The position numbers were made by a program, and so were the translations under genes. This document shows, one piece after another, positions 1-12,187 of a stretch of 64,000 nucleotides of DNA. Each line of letters begins with the position of its first letter. Position 1 is the stretch's first letter. The stretch lies in the NCBI GenBank assembly GCA_009602735.1, contig WELA01001939.1, positions 72,402-136,401 of the forward strand, given 5' to 3'. The notes beneath the pieces are model-generated. The model worked only from the letters and a program-made list of their open reading frames with translations, was not told where the DNA came from and ran no database searches. This DNA is from Mesotaenium endlicherianum (lineage: Eukaryota; Streptophyta; Zygnematophyceae; Zygnematales; Mesotaeniaceae).

Positions 1-54
<54 letters not shown>
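1..54. repeat. (TC)n microsatellite
   Basis: An uninterrupted TC dinucleotide run opens the window. It lies in the pyrimidine-rich sequence upstream of a splice acceptor at 464-465, so it probably belongs to an intron of the transposase gene that follows. Confidence 0.95.
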
Positions 55-57
<3 letters not shown>

Positions 58-465
58 GTCCGTTTTCGCTTGTTTACTTGATTTATGAAAGTGGAGTTGT
101 AGGTTTAAAGCTTACCACCTCTTACTGTCCCTCTCTCCCTGCTCAATGTGTGTCTTTTAATGTCTCCGGCTTGTGCTTTGTCTATCAATCCCCCTGTGCT
201 ATGTATGCCTCTCTCCTTCCTGCCTTATCCGATTGTCCCTATGTGTGTGCTTCTTCTCATCTGTTTCTGTTTCATCCTCTCTTCCTCCCTCACTCTTCGT
301 TCTTGGTCCCCCCCAAACCCCCCCCCCCGCCCACCTCCTCGCTCTCACTCTGTCTTTTAAACTCTCTCTATAATGCTGTCTTGCCTGCTGTTTGATACTA
401 GTTGTGTCAAGCTCCTGTAGTTGCTCCCTTACTGAGACATCCTGCCTTGTTTCTTCTATTTGCAG

Positions 466-3144
466 GCTCAACACGTGAATTTGGTCTTGGAAAAGTTGTA
501 CACATTCTTTGGACTGATACGACTATGGATGACAGGAGGCCTATGTTTCAGCTCCAGATGTTTGATTTCGATGATAGTGCTTTGTCTTCTGACATGGCTG
601 GGGAGGTTCATTATTCTCAAAACACCCGTTGGATTGACTCCGCATCTGTATTGCAGTTGTGTGATGTTCTTCCTTTAAGTGGGGATGATGTCATACCTTC
701 TGGCTTTCAGTTTCATCACAGCCTTCGAGGCTACACTCAGGGGGACACTCTCACTTACTATTGCAAACCCGCATGTAGTGGTGTTGAGACTCAGTCCTTG
801 CCTGTTGGTGCATTTGATCCCATGCCACGTGCGTCTCTTGATGTTGACAACCCTGATAACCTGCCAATTTTGAACCTTGTCATTTCCATCTTCATAGATG
901 ACTTTGGTTGTTATGAAACAAAGCATGAAAGTCTAGGTGGGGTATACTGGTGCTTACAGAATATGGATTCAAAGCACATACAGAAAACCATGTGTATTCA
1001 TGAAATTCTGTACATCCCCCATGGGTTAGATCAGAACCTTGCATTGAGGGAGCTTGTAGACATTGATCTTCTCCCTTTAGAACAAGGGGTGCGGATGTAT
1101 TTCCATGAGCTTCGTAAAGATGTCCTTGTACGTGCCAAGGTAGTACTCATTCAAGACCTACCACAACGTCTCAAGTCACTGGGCCAGAGACCTTTTAACA
1201 CTTCTCATCCTTGTCCAGATTGTGAAGCCCCTAAAGAGTTCTTAGGTGATCTCTTCCAGTCATTTCCTGCACGGACTGAGCATCGTAGCACTCGATATGC
1301 CCGGGTGGTATCAGAGGCTTCAGAAAAACTTAGGCCAGCCCTTAGGCAGCGAGGTTATAAAGGGTACAATGGAGATGTATGTCCCTTGCAAGATCTTAGG
1401 TACTTTGACCGTTATGCACAGATGGGTCCAGACATGCTTCACCTGTTAAGTCTGGGGTTAGTGAAAACCCTCCTCGAGTACACTTTCGACCATAACGCAT
1501 TCACAAAAGCAGAATGTGAGGATATCAACGTGCGGGCAGAAGGACTATCTTACTGTAGGGGGACGGCTAGCATCAGCAGACCAGCAACCAACTGGAGAAC
1601 TCTGACGGCAATGAACCTTTTCCGCCTCGTCTCATATATGCCTATACTTCTGCAGCCCCACTGTGACCCTTTTTTTATGATATGTAGTCATAACCAACAG
1701 ACTAATGGCAAGAGGAGGGTTATGTATAACCTTTGGATAGCATGTGCCAATATGGTAGGGGCAATATTAGAGCCTGTTACTAGCAACACACATGTTGACA
1801 GAGTGGCTGACCTCATTCATACATTCCGAGAGGATTTCACTACAGCATGGCCCCGTGGTGATCGTTCAGGAAACGCTGAGACACCCAACATGCATGGTTT
1901 GATTCACGTCTGTAAGTGGATTCGTCTATTTGGCCCTTTGAAATACTTCTGGGCTCAGGAGTTTGAGGGGCAACACAAGTATGCAAAGAAGCATATTGGT
2001 GAAACTAGTAACCAGGGTGCGAAAGAAATATCAAAGTGGGTTCTTTTTAAAAGCTCAGCAGTCGAGAATATGAAGAGTTTTCTAGGTGGTTACAATCTAG
2101 CCGTGCGTGCCTTCTTTGGAATATTCTCTAACCTATATAGAAGGTTGAAAGCAGATCCTCTAGTTGAGTCTTTTCTGGCCGAAAATGCCGAAGACATTGT
2201 CAATGGTGTGAGGTGCTGGAAAGGTGCAGAAACTGTCGCTGCTGTGTACTCCTATGAGAACAAGTATGGAGTCAGGCAGAAACTATGTGTTGGAGGCACT
2301 CCAAAGGGGTACGTATAAATTTACCAGTATGCATTTATTTGCTCTCATTAATGTTGTTATAATTGCCTTTATTATGTCACTGTCGCTTTGCCTCTGAAGA
2401 ACATTCTTTGTCTGTCATCTTCTTACCAGCTGGTGTGATTCAAAAGGCTATCGCACAAGTGGCAGCCTGTTCACAGCCTTGGGAATATCATATTCTCAAC
2501 TCCTTGCAGCTTACAAGTTATACTTCCAGGTGGACTGGGACCACCTTCAAAGCTATGAAGATAGCTACCAATGCAAGACAGCCAGTAAAGGTCCCCATGG
2601 TACCTTTTATGTGGGTGACAACGTGTGTGTGGCCTCAAGCAGGTTTGAACTTGATATATTGACTGACAAGAGGAAGGTGTGGATTGGTAAAATTTGCAAT
2701 ATCTTTGTACATCGTGGTAATTCGCGTGAAGGCAAGAGAGGGAGTCATTGTGGAAAGCACTATCTGTGGGCTGTTGTTCTATGCTATGACATTGAAGTTG
2801 AGGTTGGGAGGCCAGACATTGCTTTCAGGGATGAGCTATGGTTCAAGTGCCCTCTTTTGGAATTGTCAAATAGATTGCGTGTTGTTCCATTGGGACTTGT
2901 TCTCGATTTGGTAATGGTTCAGCACTGTTGCTGGCTGAGTGAGGATGAGAGCTTTTCTTGTGGTGTTATGACTCTATGTAAGGATCACAAGATGCCACTA
3001 AGTGAATGTCCCTCACTTGAAGATTGTGAGCATGCCACCACACAGTCTTTGTTTCATCCAGCTTGTAGTTCTTCGCCGTACCTACTAAATGTCTACCTCC
3101 CAAGGGCCCCTCAAAGTTCCCAGCTGACAACATGTCTGTCGTGA
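466..3144 (+). CDS. Tnp2/CACTA-like DNA transposase, two exons visible (5' end outside window)
   Basis: Exon 466-2308 follows a pyrimidine-rich acceptor (tatttgcag). A 121-bp intron (gtacgt ... ttaccag) leads to exon 2430-3144; the phases match (two bases plus one). Together they give about 850 residues. Family signs, by recall: an 'IDDFG...SLGGVYW' stretch near residue 150, a 'HPCPDC' knuckle-like motif, 'GPDMLHLLSLG', and 'HGLIHVCKWIRLFGPLKYFW..FEGQHKYAKKH', which matches the FGPL...FE..H motif of Tnp2-type transposases (EnSpm/CACTA and relatives). The last 237 residues hold 'GTFYVGDNVCV...WIGKICNIF...WAVVLCY', loosely like a BAH fold, which is only a guess. No in-frame stop was seen in either exon. 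The N-terminus lies upstream of the window, and no CACTA-type terminal repeats were found. The superfamily is fairly sure, the exact clade is not. Confidence 0.75.
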
Positions 3145-4002
3145 AGTGAGGCTCACATGACAGTTATAACACGGAATAAGAAGGTATGGAAGCAATATCC
3201 CTACTTGCCTCCTTCTTGCGCATTACCTCTTCATGTGTGTCTCCCTCTCTCGCCTTCACGTTTACATGTGCAGGCCTTCATGTGCTCAGGTAGCTTCAGA
3301 AGATGGAAGGCCTCATAGGTTTTAAGCATCATTGTTACCTTCAATGTCCTATACTTAAGTGATCTCCATGCTTTTGCACAGGGTGCAGAGGTGTGTCCAG
3401 CAGTTTTTTAGTACATTTGTGCAGTGTGCGCACATGGGATGGGTCTGGCTAACATGGAACAAACATTTGCAATAAAAAAAAAAAACATACGTTGGCAAGC
3501 ATGTGCATGCAGGGCTTGTGGGGGCCACATTTGGGCTGCTGCTACGCTACCATGGAGCATATATGGCTTCCTGGCTGTGACCCATTAGTGTTGGAAATCT
3601 AAGAGGTATGCTCCCCTTTGGTTATCAAACCGTCGCAGTCTTTGTTTTGGTGCTCGTTGTAATTTATCCCTGTGCAAGTCTTTCGTTTTCTGTATATGTT
3701 TTCCTTTTTCTTTGCCTCAATGTTTATATCCTTCTCCCTCCCTCTCTCTCTCTCTCATTATGTTTCTGTTTGGATGTATGTGTCTTTTTCAATTACTACT
3801 TCTTTGTCACTATCCCTATGACTCTCTAACTTGCTCTCTCTCTCGCACTCTCTGTCCCCCTCGTTCTCATTCCTGTGGAGCGTGGATGATTTGGTTGCTT
3901 GGAAGAAGATGCCGCGCCAGAACTTGTGTGTTGACATGATGCAACACGCATGTGCTTCATACCTAACCCTGAAGCTCCCCCCTTCATCAATGCTCCCTGC
4001 AG

Positions 4003-4089
4003 GACGGCAGAAGGGACATCTACATCGTGGCCTCCCATCCAAGGCCGCTGTTCCCCGCCATGAAGCTGGTCCCCAAGAAGGCAAGACAG
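4003..4089 (+). CDS. Possible internal exon, unassigned
   Basis: A 29-codon open stretch is bounded by ctccctgcag and gtgagc splice-like sites and reads DGRRDIYIVASHPRP then LFPAMKLVPKKARQ. The composition is protein-like and the splice sites are good, but no neighbouring exon could be linked with confidence and I do not recognise the family. It could be an exon of a host gene in the GC-rich island at 3.9-5.0 kb. Confidence 0.3.
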
Positions 4090-4817
4090 GTGAGCTTGCT
4101 TTGACAGCTGTCACCTGGCTGTCACTCCTGGAACATCTGCTTTGCCACATGTCTTGCCGAGACTGGGAAGAGGGGCAGCCGCCTCACGGGCCTTGGGGGG
4201 TTGTGCTGGGGTGTCTCTGCAGGCTGCACTCCCAGCCTGCCGGGCTCCGCAGCCTGGCTTGACGCAAGCACGCATAGCCTTCGCCGCAGAGTGCACCTCC
4301 AGAGCGCTTGAGGCTGGCCAGGTTTGCTCTTTCATGTCTCCCCGCCCCTGTGCTGCCTCAGTTGACAGATGTGTCTGGCTGGTGCCAACAGCCGGGGTCC
4401 CGGGCGGATGGTGTTCTGACGTCAGCCTCGCGTGGGGGTGGTCTGAGCAAAAACGCTGTTGGTTTATCACCTCCAGGCACACCCAGGCCGCCTTCTCCGG
4501 GGTAACTCTAGCCCTCCTGGCTGAGCGATTGTCCCCTCGTGCATCCGCGCGTAATCTAAGGGGGCGCAGGAGGAGCCAGATGGCGCAGAGCTCTGTTCTC
4601 TTGGCGCCAGCAGCAGCGCACCTTCCAAGCTGCGCTCGTAAAGAGGGCCGTCACATTTGAGGCTGCCTCTCCCCCCGCGCCAGCATTCATCCTTGCTGCC
4701 GCCCCCAGCTTGTCCGCTAAGCACGTGAGTGCCTGCTGGCCCTACCCACTACTTTCTATCCCCCGGGGGGGGGAGGTGAAGGGAAATTAGAATGCACCAA
4801 CCTTCCCCCGCTCTCAG

Positions 4818-4995
4818 GTCCTTGCGGCCTGGGGATGGACTTGTGGCTGAACGCAGTTGCGCTGCTGGGGGATGGGATGGATGGTGGCAGAATGCCCACG
4901 GCGCGCCAATAGTTGTGCAACGAGGGCCGTGGCGGACAGCTACGGCTCGCCCTGACGCCCGTCTCCCAGAAGCACGCACCTGCAGGGCCACCAAG
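4818..4995 (+). CDS. Possible internal exon, unassigned
   Basis: An open stretch lies between a ctctcag acceptor and a gtatgg donor, with a frame rich in Trp, Arg and Ala (GGWDGWWQNAHGAP). The complement is also open, as expected for GC-rich DNA, so coding is unproven. No family is recognised. Confidence 0.2.
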
Positions 4996-6970
4996 GTATG
5001 GAGGGCATTGTAAGTATCTGTGCTTCCTTAGGAATTGTCGTGGGATTGCTTGCTCATGCACACCCTCTCCCTTGGTCTATCGCTCTCTTCAACTCTACCT
5101 TCCCCTGGCCCATTGTGTATCTCTATCTTTCACGTTCTCTCTCTTTCTATTTCTCTCTCTCTATCTCTCTCTACGTCTATGAGTAAACGTACGAGCCCCC
5201 GTTCCTTTATCTTTGACTCATTCTGACTTACTCCAAGTCTCTTGCTCTTTTACATCCTTCCAGGTTTATATCCGTTAGTGTGCCTCGCATTCTCACGCAC
5301 TCGCTCTGTTGCATATTCATTTAGTTTTTCTTCAAAATGGCAGAGCAACTGCAAGGCTCATAACCAGCTGCATTGCAGTCCTCACATACTATAAAGTCTG
5401 GTTGCCCATCCGGAGTCCCTCCTGCTATTTTAGAACTATTATTTGACACTGAGAAGTTTTATTGGCAATTTTATTGGCAGTTTTATTTGCGCAAGCTCGC
5501 CTTATATTCATACGCCCCCTAACAATCCCGCACACTTGCACGTGCACGTGCTCGTGCCTGTGAAAAGTGTTCATGCGTGCAAGACTACTTTAATGCCCCA
5601 CTCCAGTGACGACACGAGGAACAGAAGGGATTCATGGAAGCTTGCGCCATACCCTTTGCTATCTGGGTGCGCAGGTGTTTGCAGCGCTCGAGTGTGGGGT
5701 GGCATAGTCGTCTCGCTGGCTGTCCCTTGAAGGCCGCCATCAGGAGGCCTCCCATCCCTGGCCCGCTTACACGTGTCTGCCAATGAGCTTGAAGGTATCG
5801 CCACCAGCCGCATCAGCCCCTCATGCACGTGCATTCTCGATGCCTTTCAGTTGGGATATATATGGGCTTTCAGTATGGAAAGCAGCCCGCATGCCTTTCA
5901 GTAGGTAGAGCAGCTCGCCCGCCCCACCTGCCCGCCTTCTTGCCAGCCCCCCCCTCTTGCTCCTTTGCACTATGCTTACTTTGCAGTTTGTGGAAAATAG
6001 TTCGATCCTGGACAATAGTTTGCTGCATGTGTGTCTGCACTACTTGCATTATGGGGGGGCAGTGGAGTTCATCTTGAGCATTGGGGGCCATCATGGGCAT
6101 GGATGGCCAAAGGTAGTATTGTGGGGCAGTCCTTTGCAAGACACTTTACGTGCATTTAAGTGATCCATTATGTATACACTCGTTGTGGTCAATACTTTTA
6201 CTAAGTCTATGTAACGCATGTGCATGGGCAGGATTTGTGAGGGTGTCCATGCAGGCGAAGAAGGAACCTATATTCATTTTAGGTATGCTAGTGCTAAGTA
6301 ATTAGTTTTCAATTAAGTGCAATAGCGGTTTAAAAGCAGTAAGGTCTTCAGATATGGATGTACCGCTCGAATGGTGCACATTTTGTTCCAGTCATAGAAT
6401 CGGTGGAGTGCATGCCGACATGTCATCTATTCGGTGTATGAATCCCTATTGTACCGGTTTTGATTGGGTGCTTGTCAACAGGTTTAGTAGGCATTACAAC
6501 TGTGCACACCATATAAATAATAAGATATTTTGAGGGCACAGGACACATTCACTGGTTACATAAGCGGTCTGGGATGTGTTTGTACCGGATGTAAAGGGGT
6601 TTGTAAAACATATATGTATGATAAGCATGAATAACTTTTACGAACAATGCATGCCATATACTTCATGTAACAAGGAGTGCAAACATATGACAAACATGAA
6701 TCACAACTTGGGTACGCATAATACACCACTTGCCATGAGTATGAAAAGGTGCTGCATTTATAAAAGAAAACTAGTTATTGCCAATTGCAGAGTGTACAAT
6801 CATAAGGCCGTGCAAAGCACACACCTACTTAGCATCCACAACCACAGTATGCATACAGTTCATAACATTAACCTCAACAATCTCGAATGAAATAAGATGG
6901 GGTCCCTTAATCGGGTACACTTATCACTTGCCACATTCATGTACTTATGGAAATAATGTGTTTGTACAAG

Positions 6971-8502
6971 TTATTCAACATCATTAAGCATCTCACACAA
7001 TTCACATGGCCTACTCACAGAAGGCGGCAGCACGTGATCGCATACTACATTCTGCATACACAGTTGCGTAATACTCGTTGCTTGCTGATCAACTACATTA
7101 CTGTTGTGAGTGTTTGATAAAATTTCTGCCCTACCCTCAATTGACTGCAAGGGTACTCTACTAGCAACTACAATCTCACTGTCAGCAGCAAACCGATCGC
7201 CAGCTACCCGCACACGAGTAGCTGTCCTGGGCCCATGCAACGGTCGAGACTGTAACAACACCAGAATACAGAAAATTGTGTTGACACATGCATATGCGGT
7301 AAAATATGTTGTTAGCAAGAAAATGCAGGTGCAAAGCAGAATGATGTGCATGGGTATTCATAGATGACATACCAGCCCAGGCATGGAAGTGGCAGCATCC
7401 CTGACCTGCGCGGCATGATGTGAAATGCTGAATCTTATGTGGGCCTTGCGCAAGAAGCGTAGAACTTGGTTCTTGTTTTCTAGAGAGCTGTAGATACGGA
7501 TCTGGGCTGGTACCTACACAGGGATACATGCAATGCCCGTGACCCAGTTAGTTACGCGACACATAATTGAAATGAGATCACTTGACAAAAAGGGAGCAGA
7601 GAAGAAGCTGTATATGGTAACAATCAATGAAAGTAACTTAAAGTGTGCAATATAACAAGACAAATGCAAATGACACGTGTTTGCAGGTTAACATCAACTT
7701 ACAGTGTACTCGGAGGACTCAAAGTATCCCACAGAAGCCTCCATAGATGCCAAATTGTCGTCTAGAAGAACGGCAAGGTAATAAGCTTCATCTGCAGCTA
7801 TGTGGCCCACTTGAGTATGGCGAACGCTGTACACTTCAATTGCATTAAAATCAACGAGGTTGCCTGGATTTCTTTTGAGTGTCACTGACTGCAAATTAAA
7901 GGCATGACATATGCACACAGAAATTAATATATAAGTGCATAGTGCACAATTAAGACGTACAACAATATATATATAGCATGCAGGCACCACCAAGAAATAC
8001 AACGGGCTGGAGCACAATCTATTTTGGAGCATGCAGCAGGCATAAACACAAACTTCCCCATGCATGATAGAGAATATATGCCAACAGAGGTGGTTGCAGG
8101 TGTCAACCAAACAAATTCCACAAGGTGCACCCCAAAAATAGAATGAAGGCCATGAATTGTAGCACAGGCATAACAGTAACGTACGACGTACCTCACGTGG
8201 GTTAATGAAGCCATCGTAGTAGGAGAGCCCAACAATGGACACCTTCACGAGGCCGAGATAAGCTTCATCATCTGCTAAGTTATGCCTGGCTGAAATGCTA
8301 CCTTCGGTGGGTCGTTGTACATCCACGGTACTTGCAATTGGGTACCCACTGTTGGGGTCTACAACAATGGGGTCTGACAGGGTAGGGCCGTGGCCACGGA
8401 TTTCATTGAGAGGAGGGGCCGGGTTAATCATTGCTGTTGTCTGGCTCAGAGACTCACGATTATTGCCATTGAATCTGCTTGCAAGTATGATTTGAGACAA
8501 AA
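6971..8502 (-). CDS. HIRAN-domain protein, four exons
   Basis: Exons, in transcription order, are 8502-8192, 7888-7703, 7501-7373 and 7249-6971; the junctions are all phase 0 with clean sites (gtacgt, gtaagt, gtatgt donors; tttgcag, agcccag, gttacag acceptors). The HIRAN fold crosses exons 1-2: 'VSIVGLSYYDG' then 'LKRNPGNLVDFNAIEVYS', 'TQVGHIAADEAYYLAVLLDD'. This follows the family pattern of a GxxYYDG strand, an (L)xREPxNxxDxNAIxV core and a VGHI..A..LA tail. In HLTF/Rad5-type proteins HIRAN binds DNA ends, often 3'-OH ends; here it stands without helicase or RING domains. The C-terminal ~135 residues match nothing I know. Exon 1 is preceded by an acceptor (ttctttag), so an upstream exon is possible; otherwise the first ATG is at 8429-8431, giving about 277 residues. 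The gene lies head-to-head with the plus-strand gene at 8956. Confidence 0.75.
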
Positions 8503-8955
8503 CTAAAGAAGAGGCAAGCCAAGTTGTCTTCGTTGAAAGATGTGGGCATGCTTTGTTCTAGCTATATATGATTCATGAAGGACGAGAGCATGGCAAACTT
8601 GCACAAAGACTTTATTCGGCCAACAAGTGCATGGAAAGTCACAACACAATTCTGAAATTTGGAAATTCACTGTCGATTTTTCACATTTGAATTTGGACAT
8701 TTGAATTTAGACATTTGAATTTCGTCAACAATTTCAAAAAAACAAATGACGTGGCCAAAGGAGATTCATGATACGTGGTTCGTGGAAGCGTGAGAAGTAG
8801 ATGTGGGGTGCTGTAAGCAATCGAAGCGGATTTAGGAGGATAGGTTTCAGAAAAACACGTTTGCGAGCAACAGAAATCAGGTCACTAATATAGCTGCAGG
8901 GCCATGAAACGGCTGTGGGGTGTTCTCGATTATTAACCGACTCCATTAACATTGA
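8503..8955. promoter_or_regulatory. Short intergenic space between divergent genes
   Basis: About 450 bp separates the HIRAN gene and the plus-strand gene and probably holds both promoters. A threefold direct repeat of about 14-15 bp (acatttgaatttg-like) lies at about 8685-8722. No further element was recognised. Confidence 0.4.
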
Positions 8956-11410
8956 ATGGCCGCAACCAAAAGTGGTGAAGGGAGTGAACATTACAGTGAG
9001 AGCGATGAGGAGGAGCAGTTGCCTACAAAAACCGCTAATCCTACAGACAAAGGGTTACGGGGTAAGTCTGCTAGGAATAGGGTTCCGTCGCGAAGGTTTT
9101 TAGAGTCTCAGACCGCAATACAAGAAGACGATGTAGAAGGTTGTGAGAACGGGGTATTGAAGGAGTCTGCAGAGGCCATGAAAGAAGCGAGGGCTACAAA
9201 GAAAAAGAATCTGTCTGACATTCAGGATATTGTCACTGCACATGAGAGACGCTGTGAGGAAGAGGACTGCGATAATGATACCTCCTTGGAGAGAAACTCC
9301 CTAGAAGGGGGAATAGTACCCAACGAAGTCAATGTGAACAGCCTTTCCATACATGTTCCTGGCCGCAAAGTACGTACACTGGCCCAAGTAGACGCTTTGA
9401 GGCCTTGTAGAGAAGCTCTAGAAGATTTCTTCATGGGTGCAAAAGACTATTCCCCGTATAGGAATGAGGTAATGGGAGCAATGAAAGAGGTGCGGGGGTT
9501 GTTAAAGCGCAGATTTAAAAATATGGAGAGGCCCGTAGTCCCTGAATTGCTGGGGAGAAGCAGGGGCGGGATGGCAAAGTAGCAGAAGCCATTGAAGGCT
9601 GTAAACAGAGTATTGCTGATGTATTGAGGATGGTAGCCGTAAGGGAAGACAAATTACTTGACGCAATCGGGGCACTAAATACAAAGGTGAACACGATAGC
9701 ATTGCAGATAGCCAACTTTACCGATGGGAAGCAGATTCCAGGGACAAAGGAGGTGAAGAAAGAAGAGCCTCATGCGGTAAGCCATTGTCCGTACATTATA
9801 CACTTATGTTTGCCCTCATGAATCGTGTATGAGCCTGAAATTTGTACCTGTATTCTGCATTGTTGCTATGTACTTCAATCTTCACGAGTGTAGCTCCTTA
9901 TCCCAAACTCATATCAATGTGGAACTGGAACCCGACAATGCTGTATGAGGGCGACTCTGATCGTCAGCTCAATAGCTACTCAAATTATGTTGGAAATGTG
10001 CAGGTGAGGGCAGCTAAGGAACACTGGGACGAGACACGCAAAACATGCGTCACCAATATGTACGGGAAAAATCCTTTGAAGAGGGACAGGCAGCTGATAG
10101 CTGTCCTGCACATACTCCGGCAGCAGGGGCATCCAGATATGGTTGGCGGACCTAGATGCATGGAAAAGAAGCTTATGGAGCTGAACGCCAACGAGGTTTT
10201 GAGGGAGTCGATCGTGAACCCCATACGGCGGGTGAGAAATACCTCTCATTACCTTTTATTGTGCAGTTAATGCAGTCCATATAAAGGTTGTGAAAGTGTG
10301 ACCTCTCTCTGTAGGTACTGCATACACATAGTGGTGTTCATGAGATTGTGTTGCTCTTTTATTAACACTCTCAAGAGAAATGTGATGCGTGCAGAAATTG
10401 ACCACTCTGTACAATCAGAGCATTGGTGACTTCAACAGGTGCATCAGAGAAGATTGTCCGCCTGTGACTGAGTCAGACTGGGAGGGGGATAAGCTCTCTA
10501 CCGAGTATCTGGAAGCATGCCTCTCGGCAATCTTCGTGCACAAACCCTGGAAAGATCATGGAAGAAAGAATGAGGATCTCTTCAGGGATTTGGAAGACGA
10601 TATGAGGGAGCACGTGGAGGCTTACCATGTCAACCAGAAGGTAAGATCTATCTCTTTCTCTAACTGTCAGATGTGCTGCAGAGCAGTTAAGAGTGAATGA
10701 CTGTGTGACTATTTGCCTATTGCTGAAAAACTGTTTCTATTTAGTGAGCATTGCTTTGTGGTCCGCTGCAGAAGCAAGAGAAGAAGAAAAAGGCTGAGGA
10801 GTTCATGGCAGCCCAATGAAAGGTTGCTGTCCAGAGTGCAACAGAAGAAAGCAGTAAGTGACTTGCACTTGCTACTTCTGTGCGAGGATCTGATGCTTGC
10901 ATGCTTGCTTGTGGAGGCATTCAGGTGTAGCAGATTGGTTAAAAAGTGGTGCAATCGCATGTGCAAGTGCTTTTATGTGTGTAGGCAGAATTTCAAAGTG
11001 CCTACGCATTGTAAGAGTGGGTGTCAACTGCAGGGGGCAGTAGTTTTTTTACATATTCCTTGATGGAGCATACATTTGGGGGCCTGGGAAAGGGGCAGCT
11101 GTCAGTACCAGGGACTAGCTTTAAATATGGAGGCAGCTGTATGTTGATCAAAAGCAGGCTCGCTATTGTGACATAATTGCAGTAATATGCTATTTCAATC
11201 CTAGGAGGGACGAGTGCCTTAATCAGCAGATCATTGCACTAATATGAATGCATTTGTTGAATGGTGACAGGTGGCTTCAAAAGTCCCGTGGCTCGCATGA
11301 CACTCGGCAAATCAGGCTTGAAGTCAGGCTCCACCACCAAAGGGGTGAAGAAGAAGGCAAGAACTTCGAGCCTGTTTGAAGATGATGGCGAAGCAAGTGG
11401 GAAGGAGTGA
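8956..11410 (+). CDS. Multi-exon acidic/lysine-rich protein gene, partly decayed
   Basis: The ATG at 8956 opens a 200-codon acidic, coiled-coil-like segment (MAATKSGEGSEHYSESDEEE...). Between about 9546 and 9580 the coding character passes to another frame, which continues to a gtaagc donor at 9777. Later exons are 9894-10231, 10395-10640, 10772-10853 and 11271-11410. The junctions 10231/10395, 10640/10772 and 10853/11271 agree in phase, and the last exon ends in TGA. The C-terminus is basic (STTKGVKKKARTSS). Oddities: the frame change near 9.56 kb, a phase mismatch between 9776 and 9894, and an in-frame TGA at 10817-10819 inside an otherwise well-bounded exon. I do not recognise the protein. 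It may be a host gene in decay or an accessory gene of a DNA transposon sharing a promoter region with the HIRAN gene. Confidence 0.5.
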
Positions 11411-12187
11411 ACACAGGGTAGATACAGCAACAGAGGCATGCAGATGCTTCAGAAATGTACAACCATATCTAATGTAATGGAGTACTCACATTGTTTGATA
11501 GTTATGTAGAAGATGCACTAGTCTTGCTATAAGACTCTTTTTTTATTTTCATGCTCTGAGTAAATGACATTGTTCATTCAGCATTTGTATGAAATCATGT
11601 ATGGCTGAGTTGAAGTCACATGTACACATCGGAAGATATTACATTAATAGCCTTGTGAACCTAATTGGGCAATATACATGTACATCTTATGAGAAAGTGA
11701 AGAATGGGCGAAGCATGGCAATATCATATTTGTATTGGCAAGAGTATTGAATGGAAACAATGCATGGGTAATATGCGTTAGGGAAGGATAATTGCAGATA
11801 AATAACAGCTTATAATAAGCAGGAGAAAATGGATGGAGAGCACTCATGAAGCAGAAGCAGGAAGCAGAAAGCAGAAAGCAGGAAGCAGAAGCAGAAGCAG
11901 GAATAATTTTTGCCTTAAAAATAGGAAACCAGTGTCAGATTGGTTTATATGAAACATAGTCAGCAATACCATAATGAGTGGATTTAAGATAAAATGCTAG
12001 GATTGCCTTTCAGGAGACTAGGAACTGAAAACCACTTCATGAAGCTAACTTTCTGATGAAAATTACGGACACCGGGGCTCCCAGATAACGGGCGTGGGAT
12101 TCGCATTTCATGAGACGCGACGTCGAAATTTCAGACGCGAAACAGGCCGTTTCAGACGCCAAAAAATCTAGAGTGTGAGACTATCGA
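11411..12187. other. Intergenic; purine-rich AGAAGC repeat
   Basis: No gene is seen. A degenerate tandem of gaagcag/gaagcagaa units lies at about 11848-11905. The last 100 bp before the segmental duplication contain several 'gacgc' and 'ttcaga' repeats. Confidence 0.5.

Larger units (their letters stand above)
3145..6970. other. Intergenic stretch without a convincing gene
   Basis: The left half (3.6-5.3 kb) is CT-rich with GC-rich islands and contains two exon-like open stretches listed separately. From 5.3 to 6.97 kb the sequence is AT-richer with only short open frames. No RNA gene or mobile element end was recognised. Confidence 0.5.
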
